Part shown: piece by piece, positions 58,594 through 64,000 of the stretch
Numbering within the stretch: the stretch's first letter is position 1
Layout of the letters: each line of letters begins with the position of its first letter
Assembly (NCBI RefSeq): GCF_001701025.1
Contig: NZ_CP016793.1
Coordinates: 5,456,001 to 5,520,000, forward strand
Direction: 5' to 3'
DNA length: 64,000 bases
Source: Lentzea guizhouensis
Lineage (GTDB): Bacteria; Actinomycetota; Actinomycetes; Mycobacteriales; Pseudonocardiaceae
Notes under the pieces: generated by a model
The model's input: only the letters and a program-made list of their open reading frames with translations
What the model was told of the DNA's origin: nothing
Databases searched by the model: none
Translations under genes and position numbers: made by a program

Positions 58594-60174
58594 TTTCGTG
58601 CACCAGCAACGCCACGTACAGCGACAGCACCGACTCCGGGTCCTCCAGCGACACCCCGAGCACCTGCTCGATCCGGGCCAGCTGCTGGTAGTACGCCGTG
58701 CGCGAGAGGTGTGCCGCGGCCGCTGCCGCCGACTTGTTGCCGCCGTTCTCGCACAGGCACCGCAGCAGCTCGACCAGCCGTGAGCCCTGGGCGGAGTCGC
58801 GCGCGAGCAACGGCCCGAGCTCGCGGTCCGCGAACGCCCGCACCCGCTCGTCGTCCCGCAGCAGGTGCAGCAGCCCGCGCAGCCGCACGTCGTCCAGGCG
58901 GTGGTACAGCTGCGTTCCCGGTGCCCGCAACGCCGCACCGGCCACGTGCGCGGCCTCGCCGAGCGACCGGCGAACGTCCGATGTGGACGCCACCGTGGTC
59001 CCCACCGCGATCACCACGGCACCGGCCGCCGTCCGGTGGACCTCCCGCGCGACCTTGCGCAGGACGCCTTCCACGCCCACGGTCACCGGTACCGACAGCA
59101 GCGCCCGCACCGACGTGTCGTCCACGACGCCGACCAGTGCCGCGACCGTGACCCGTCGCGCCGCCAGCGCCGTCGCCTCCGCGAGATCCCGCAGGACCTC
59201 CTGTGTCGCAAGCGTTTGCCCGATGCTGACGGACACCGGCCGGACCGCCACGCCGATCAGCTGCCGGCGTTCCAGCGGCACGCCCAGCGCCGCCGCCCGC
59301 GCGCCCAGGTCCGGTGAGGCCGGCCCTGCCCCAGCAGCTGGGCCAGCAACGTGCGGTGCGTCTGCCGCTCCAGCGACTCCCGGTCGCGCGCCACGAGCCG
59401 GTGCACGGCCAACGCGGACGCCGCTCGTTCCGCCACCACGACGTGCCGGTGCGGTGGCGGTTCGGGGGAGACCATCACGAGCCGGCCCCAGTCCGCCCCG
59501 CGCGCCCCGACGATCGTCACCAGCCACCCCGACGCCGCGTGGTAGGCCGTCCGTTCGGTCACCGCGACCGCCCGCGACCGCGCCGCCCAGTCGTCCAGCA
59601 GCAGCACGGGGTCGTGCCCGGCCGCGTCGTAGGCCAGCACGTCGTGGCCGAGCGTCTCCAGCACGACCGCGAGCCCGGACGTGCGCGCCACCTCGCGCAA
59701 CACCTCGGACGGCTCCGCACCCGCGACCGTGAGCGCCGTGAACGTCTCGTGCACCTGCTCCGCGGCCCGCAGCTCGGCCAGCTGGGCGTCCACGATCAAC
59801 GCCACCACCGCCTCCGTCACGGCCACGTACCGCGTCTCGGCGGCCAGCGTGACCAGCGGCAACCCGTGGTGCTCCGCCGCGGTCACCAGGGCGGCCGGCA
59901 CGTCGTCGCGCCACCGCCGCCCCAGCTCCACGACCAGCCCGGCGCACCCCACCGCGGCCAGCTCCTCGACGTAGCGGGCGAGGCCCGACTCGGGCAGCAT
60001 CACGCCGGTCGTGAGCACCAGCTCCCCGCCGCGCAGCAGCGGCGCGATGTCTGCGATCTCCGCCACATGCACCCAGCGGACCCGCCGCGACAGACCGGCC
60101 GACCCGGCCACCAGACGCGGCTTTCCCTGCCGGATCACCGGGAGAGCGACGACTTCGGCGACGGTCGGGTACAT
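58583..60174 (-). pseudogene. Second PucR family regulator, frameshifted
   Basis: From ATG 60174 the protein reads MYPTVAEVVALPVIRQGKPR, the PucR N-terminal domain, and continues through the GGDEF-like middle to LLAQLLGQG. At about 59320-59334 the frame is lost. The adjacent frame carries on as SPDLGARAAALGVPLERR, then the C-terminal helix-turn-helix region (KSAAAAAAHLSRTAYYQQLA) to the stop at 58583. One missing base explains it; the restored length is about 530 residues. It is divergent from the aminotransferase gene and probably controls beta-alanine/pyrimidine catabolism. Start could also be GTG 60180. Confidence 0.8.
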
Positions 60175-60218
60175 GTACACAACGTAATGCCGGACAACCG
60201 ATCCGGGTACAGGTTGTG
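60169..60218. promoter_or_regulatory. Divergent control region with TTGT/ACAA half-sites
   Basis: GTACATGTAC (60169-60178) is a perfect 10-bp palindrome that includes the PucR start codon. ACAAC occurs at 60179-60183 and 60194-60198, and GTTGT at 60213-60217 faces them, giving a dyad with a 14-base spacer. The region separates PucR from the aminotransferase gene, a natural site for PucR binding. Inference only. Confidence 0.4.
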
Positions 60219-60281
60219 CATGGCGGCCAACCGCGCATCCCAGCAGACTCCGAGAGCAGGTGGAGACCCCTGGAGGACGTG

Positions 60282-61565
60282 ATGGCCCACAAGGAGCTGC
60301 TGGCACGGCACCGCGCGGTGATGCCGAAGTGGCTGGCCCTCTACTACGACGAGCCCATCGAGATCGCGAGCGCGAGCGGACGCCGCGTGACCGACGCCGA
60401 GGGCACGACCTACCTCGACTTCTTCGCGGGCATCCTGACCAACGCCATCGGCTACGACGTCGCCGAGATCAGCGACGCGATCCGCTCGCAGCTCGACACC
60501 GGCGTGCTGCACAGCTCGACGCTGTACCTGATCAAGTCGCAGGTCGAGCTGGCGGAGAAGGTCGCGGAACTGAGTGGCATCCCGGACGCCAAGGTGTTCT
60601 TCACCAACTCCGGCACCGAGGCCAACGAGACCGCGCTCATGCTCGCCACCCAGGCCCGCCGCAGCGAGCAGGTGCTGGCGTTGCGCAACAGCTACCACGG
60701 CCGTGCGTTCGCCACGGTCGCCGTCACCGGCAACCGCGGCTGGTCGGCGAGTGCCCTGTCGCCGATCAAGGTCAGCTGGGTGCACGGCGGCTACCGCTAC
60801 CGCAGCCCGTTCAAGGGACTGAACGACGCCGACTACGTCAAGGCCTGCGTCGACGACCTGCGCGAGATCATCGAGACCACCACGTCCGGTGACGTCGCGT
60901 GCATGATCGTCGAGCCGATCCAGGGCGTCGGCGGCTTCACCTCGCCGCCCGACGGCCTGTTCCGCGCGTTCAAGGACGTGCTGGACGAGTACGGGATCCT
61001 GTTCGTCTCCGACGAGGTGCAGACCGGCTGGGGCCGCACCGGCGAGCACTTCTGGGGCATCCAGGCGCACGACGTCGTGCCGGACGCGATGACGTTCGCC
61101 AAGGGCCTCGGCAACGGCCTCGCGATCGGCGGCGTGGTCGCGCGCGGCGACCTGATGGACACGATCACCGCCAACTCGATCTCCACGTTCGGCGGCAACC
61201 CGGTCTCCACGGCCGGCGCGCTGGCGACGCTCAACTACCTGCTCGACCACGACCTGCAGGCCAACGCGGCCAAGCTCGGCTCGCGGCTGCTCGGCGGCCT
61301 GCGCGAGCTCGCCGAGAAGCACCCGGTGATCGGTGACGTGCGCGGCAAGGGCCTGATGGTCGGCGTCGAGCTGGTCGGACCCGAGGGCGAGCCCAACCCC
61401 GGCGCGGCCACGACCGTGCTCAACGAGGCCAAGGCGGGCGGTCTGCTCGTCGGCAAGGGCGGTCTCCACGGCAACGTGATCAGGCTGGCTCCGCCGATGA
61501 CCCTGACCGAGGACGAGCTGGAAGAGGCACTCGGCATCCTCGCCCAGGCGGTGTCGCGAGCATGA
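60282..61565 (+). CDS. Class III aminotransferase (likely beta-alanine/GABA:pyruvate type)
   Basis: A 427-residue PLP enzyme. FTNSGTEANETALMLA binds the cofactor phosphate, SYHGRAFATVAVTG and IVEPIQGVGGFTSPPDGLFR follow, LFVSDEVQTGWGRTGEHFW contains the PLP-binding Asp, and the Schiff-base Lys is in DAMTFAKGLGNGLAIGGVVA. A GGAGG site precedes ATG 60282. Context (next gene a semialdehyde dehydrogenase, nearby pyrimidine genes) suggests conversion of beta-alanine or 3-aminoisobutyrate to the semialdehyde. Confidence 0.9.
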   Translation: MAHKELLARHRAVMPKWLALYYDEPIEIASASGRRVTDAEGTTYLDFFAGILTNAIGYDVAEISDAIRSQLDTGVLHSSTLYLIKSQVELAEKVAELSGIPDAKVFFTNSGTEANETALMLATQARRSEQVLALRNSYHGRAFATVAVTGNRGWSASALSPIKVSWVHGGYRYRSPFKGLNDADYVKACVDDLREIIETTTSGDVACMIVEPIQGVGGFTSPPDGLFRAFKDVLDEYGILFVSDEVQTGWGRTGEHFWGIQAHDVVPDAMTFAKGLGNGLAIGGVVARGDLMDTITANSISTFGGNPVSTAGALATLNYLLDHDLQANAAKLGSRLLGGLRELAEKHPVIGDVRGKGLMVGVELVGPEGEPNPGAATTVLNEAKAGGLLVGKGGLHGNVIRLAPPMTLTEDELEEALGILAQAVSRA

Positions 61566-63058
61566 TCGAGCCCAAGATGATCAGGCATTGGATCGGCGGC
61601 AAGAGCTGGGAAGCGTCTCCTGAGCGCACCGGCGACGTCTACGACCCCACCACCGGCAAGGTGGCGAACCAGGTCGCCTACGCCTCGGTGTCCGAAGTGG
61701 ACGCCGCGGTCGACGCAGCCGCGGAAGCGTTTGCGCAGTGGCGCACCGCCTCGTTGGCGCAGCGCTCGACGGTGATGTTCAAGTTCCGCGAGCTGCTCAA
61801 CGCGCGCAAGGGCGAGCTGGCCACGATCGTCAGTTCCGAGCACGGCAAGGTGGTGTCCGACGCGGGCGGCGAGGTCCAGCGCGCGCTGGAGTCCGTCGAG
61901 TACGCGTGTGGCATTCCGACGCTGCTGCGGGGCGGTTTCAGCGAGAACGCCTCCACGAAGGTCGACGTCTACTCGATCCAGCAGCCGGTGGGCGTGGTCG
62001 GGGTGATCTCGCCGTTCAACTTCCCCGCGATGGTGCCGCTGTGGTTCGTGCCCACCGCAATCGCTTGCGGCAACACGGTGGTGCTCAAACCGTCCGAAAA
62101 GGACCCGAGCGCTTCGATCTTCATCGCCGAGCTGTTCGCCGAGGCGGGGCTGCCCGACGGCGTGCTCAACGTCGTGCACGGCGACAAGGTGGCCGTGGAC
62201 CGGTTGCTGGAACACCCGGCGGTCAAGGCGATCTCCTTCGTCGGCTCCACGCCGATCGCGAAGTACGTCTACGAGACCGGTACCGCGCACGGCAAACGCG
62301 TGCAGGCACTCGGCGGTGCCAAGAACCACATGGTCGTGCTGCCCGACGCCGACCTCGACCTCGCCGCTGACGCCGCGGTCTCGGCCGGCTTCGGCTCGGC
62401 GGGGGAGCGGTGCATGGCCATCTCGGTGGTCGTGGCGGTCGGCCAGGTGGGCGACGAGCTGGTCGAGAAGATCAAGACCAGGATCGCCGACGTGCGGGTC
62501 GGCTCCGGCACGTCGTGCGAGATGGGCCCATTGGTCACCGGCGCGCACCGGGACAAGGTGACGTCCTACCTGGACGCCGGCGTCGAGGCGGGCGCGGTGC
62601 TCGCGGTGGACGGCCGCGACCACCCGGTCGACGGCGACGCGAGCGGGTTCTGGCTCGGCCCGACGCTCTTCGACCACGTCGGCACGGACATGTCGATCTA
62701 CACCGACGAGATCTTCGGCCCGGTCCTCTCGGTCGTGCGCACCTCGACCTACGAGGAGGCGCTGGAGCTGGTGAACAGCAACCGCTACGGCAACGGCACC
62801 GCCATCTTCACCAACGACGGCGGTGCCGCGCGCCGCTTCCAGAACGAGGTCGAGGTCGGCATGGTCGGCGTGAACGTGCCGATCCCCGTACCGGTCGCTT
62901 ACTACTCGTTCGGCGGCTGGAAGGAGTCGCTCTTCGGTGACGCACACGCCTACGGACCGCACGGCGTGCACTTCTTCACCCGCTCGAAGGTGGTCACCTC
63001 CCGGTGGCTGGACCCGTCGCACGGCGGGGTCAACCTCGGGTTTCCGCAGAACACCTAG
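61562..63058 (+). CDS. mmsA: CoA-acylating methylmalonate-semialdehyde dehydrogenase
   Basis: A 498-residue aldehyde dehydrogenase of the MmsA/IolA group. IGGKSWEASPERTGDVYDPT is the typical N-terminus. FNFPAMVPLWFVPTAIACGN, FVGSTPIAKYVYETG and GGAKNHMVVLPDADLD (characteristic of this group) follow, and FGSAGERCMAISVVVAVG holds the catalytic Cys. It oxidises malonate or methylmalonate semialdehyde to acetyl- or propionyl-CoA. ATGA overlap with the aminotransferase stop shows a two-gene operon. Confidence 0.93.
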   Translation: MIEPKMIRHWIGGKSWEASPERTGDVYDPTTGKVANQVAYASVSEVDAAVDAAAEAFAQWRTASLAQRSTVMFKFRELLNARKGELATIVSSEHGKVVSDAGGEVQRALESVEYACGIPTLLRGGFSENASTKVDVYSIQQPVGVVGVISPFNFPAMVPLWFVPTAIACGNTVVLKPSEKDPSASIFIAELFAEAGLPDGVLNVVHGDKVAVDRLLEHPAVKAISFVGSTPIAKYVYETGTAHGKRVQALGGAKNHMVVLPDADLDLAADAAVSAGFGSAGERCMAISVVVAVGQVGDELVEKIKTRIADVRVGSGTSCEMGPLVTGAHRDKVTSYLDAGVEAGAVLAVDGRDHPVDGDASGFWLGPTLFDHVGTDMSIYTDEIFGPVLSVVRTSTYEEALELVNSNRYGNGTAIFTNDGGAARRFQNEVEVGMVGVNVPIPVPVAYYSFGGWKESLFGDAHAYGPHGVHFFTRSKVVTSRWLDPSHGGVNLGFPQNT

Positions 63059-63080
63059 CCGATACGCCTGGTTTGGCCGG

Positions 63081-63719
63081 GTGAGCACAAGACGCGCCTA
63101 CGACCTCGTCGCCGACCGGTACACCGCCGAGCTCGGCGCCGAGCTCGGCGGGAAACCACTGGACCGCGCGCTGCTCGACGCGCTGGCCGGACTGGCGGAC
63201 GGTCCGGTCCTGGACGTCGGCTGCGGACCCGGACACGTGGCCGCGTACCTGGCCGATCGGGTGCCCGTCGTCGGCGTGGACCTCTCGCCGCGGATGTGTG
63301 CACACGCCTCAGTCCCCGTGTGCGCAGGTGACATGACGGCACTCCCGTTTCAGGCGCGCGCGTTCTCCGCGTTGGTGTGCTTCTACGCCGTGATCCATCT
63401 GAACGCAGAAGAGCGCGCTACGGCCTATCAGGAGTTCGCGCGGGTGTTGGCGCCGGGCGGGCACGCGTTGATCGCGTTCCACGTGCGGGACGCCGAAACC
63501 GGGTCAGGGCAGGAGAAGAAGCTCACCCGGTGGTGGGACCACGACGTGGACCTGACGTTCCGCTTCCTCGATCCGGAGCGGGAGACCGCGGCGTTGGCGG
63601 AGGCGGGCCTCGTGCTGACGGCCCGCCTCGACCGCGCTCCTGATTCACGCGTCGAGCACGCGAGCGACCGGTGTTACCTGCTCGTGCGCGCGGCCAATGC
63701 CTCCGGGATCGGGTCATAG
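63081..63719 (+). CDS. Class I SAM-dependent methyltransferase
   Basis: A 212-residue methyltransferase starting at GTG 63081. Motif I is VLDVGCGPGHVAAYLADRVP, with VVGVDLSPRMCAHA, the motif II/III segment ALVCFYAVIHLNAEER and the VLAPGGHALIAFHV strand. It resembles small-molecule (UbiE-like) methyltransferases. It lies 22 bases after mmsA. Its last 46 bases overlap the convergent EF-G-like gene. Confidence 0.85.
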   Translation: MSTRRAYDLVADRYTAELGAELGGKPLDRALLDALAGLADGPVLDVGCGPGHVAAYLADRVPVVGVDLSPRMCAHASVPVCAGDMTALPFQARAFSALVCFYAVIHLNAEERATAYQEFARVLAPGGHALIAFHVRDAETGSGQEKKLTRWWDHDVDLTFRFLDPERETAALAEAGLVLTARLDRAPDSRVEHASDRCYLLVRAANASGIGS

Positions 63720-64000
63720 CGCGAGAACTGACGGGTGAACGTGCCGGTGCCTGAGGTCAGCGCGCGCAGCTCGATGGCGTAGCGCAGCAGTTCGCTCGAC
63801 GGCACCTCCGCGCGGATCACCGTGCGCCCGCCCTCGTCGGCCTCGGTGCCGAGCACCCGGCCACGCCGGCCGGACAGGTCGCCCAGCACGGTGCCGAGGT
63901 GTTCGTCGGGCAGCCTGATCGCGACCTCGTCCATGGGTTCGAGCAGCTGCGTGCGGCCGGTGGCGGCGGCCTCCTTCAACGCCAGCGCGCCCGCGGTCTG
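63674..64000 (-). CDS. Elongation factor G-like protein, C-terminal part (partial)
   Basis: The last 108 codons of a gene that continues beyond the window. Residues such as LLEPMDEVAIRLPDEHLGTV, LSGRRGRVLGTEA and IRAEVPSSELLRYAIELRAL, then TSGTGTFTRQFSRYDPIPE, match domain V of EF-G. The lineage looks closer to the EF-G2-like proteins of actinobacteria (function unclear) than to the essential FusA, but this part alone cannot decide it. Confidence 0.82.
   Translation of the reverse strand, partial: QTAGALALKEAAATGRTQLLEPMDEVAIRLPDEHLGTVLGDLSGRRGRVLGTEADEGGRTVIRAEVPSSELLRYAIELRALTSGTGTFTRQFSRYDPIPEALAARTSR

Noticed and set aside
1..64000. tRNA genes, insertion sequences, integrases or phage genes
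   Set aside because: I looked for typical TPsiC-arm sequences, transposase or integrase motifs and target-site duplications and found none that could be supported.

Overview
The window is about 70% GC. It uses many GTG starts, has tightly packed 4-base ATGA/GTGA gene overlaps, and carries a Rv2614c-Rv2609c-like thrS/pgsA/pimA block, a conservon (sensor kinase, roadblock, DUF742, GTPase) and DUF5753 XRE regulators. Together these point to a filamentous actinobacterium. Pseudonocardiaceae (Lentzea, Saccharothrix or Actinosynnema type) is my best guess from gene style alone. It reads as a chromosomal core/metabolic region. I found no tRNA, rRNA, CRISPR, insertion sequence, phage or integrase.

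Layout. 0-5 kb: the end of a membrane protein, a secreted LVIVD-repeat protein, a DUF305 lipoprotein, an ABM monooxygenase with a divergent TetR, and two overlapping SDRs with a divergent LysR. 6.1-10 kb: ABC exporter plus NarL-type two-component system, followed by a frameshifted small gene. 10-20.2 kb: a nine-gene purine catabolic operon on the minus strand (5-hydroxyisourate hydrolase, three xanthine dehydrogenase subunits, 8-oxoguanine deaminase, guanine deaminase, NCS2 permease, XdhC, AtzF-C-like protein) with a divergent, frameshifted PucR regulator. 20.4-24.1 kb: MmpS-like lipoprotein, small NB-ARC ATPase, XRE regulator, a regulator remnant and a secreted beta-propeller protein. 24.3-28 kb: complete conservon. 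28-32.5 kb: methyltransferase, 3-hydroxyacyl-CoA dehydrogenase, epimerase remnant, DedA protein, second two-component system. 32.5-39 kb: permease, glutamine-synthetase-like ligase, class-I amidotransferase hydrolase, aldehyde dehydrogenase, SDR and FadR regulator. This looks like a gamma-glutamylation pathway for ethanolamine or a related amine. 39-42.3 kb: acyl-CoA ligase, two striking hairpins, a small unknown gene pair and a GNAT. 42.4-50.6 kb: thrS, HIT, PIP synthase, PIM acyltransferase, PimA and NUDIX, the phosphatidylinositol mannoside block. It is interrupted by a small membrane protein plus an XRE regulator, and by a roughly 460-bp block of extreme GC content. 50.7-63.1 kb: reductive pyrimidine (hydantoin) catabolism: flavin oxidoreductase, dihydropyrimidinase, beta-ureidopropionase, NCS1 transporter, a second frameshifted PucR, class III aminotransferase and semialdehyde dehydrogenase, with an unrelated hydrolase/RDD/MerR-remnant stretch in the middle. 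63-64 kb: methyltransferase and the C-terminus of an EF-G-like factor.

How it works together (inference from families). Guanine goes through xanthine to urate, and 8-oxoguanine goes directly to urate; 5-hydroxyisourate is then hydrolysed. Dihydropyrimidines go through ureido acids to beta-alanine, then to a semialdehyde and acyl-CoA. Amines are glutamylated, oxidised and deglutamylated. All three blocks fit nitrogen scavenging. Uricase, allantoinase and dihydropyrimidine dehydrogenase are not in the window.

Caution. At least six genes, including both PucR regulators, are broken by single-base-type frameshifts in otherwise intact reading frames. I cannot tell decay from sequencing error, and the clustering makes residual assembly error a serious possibility.
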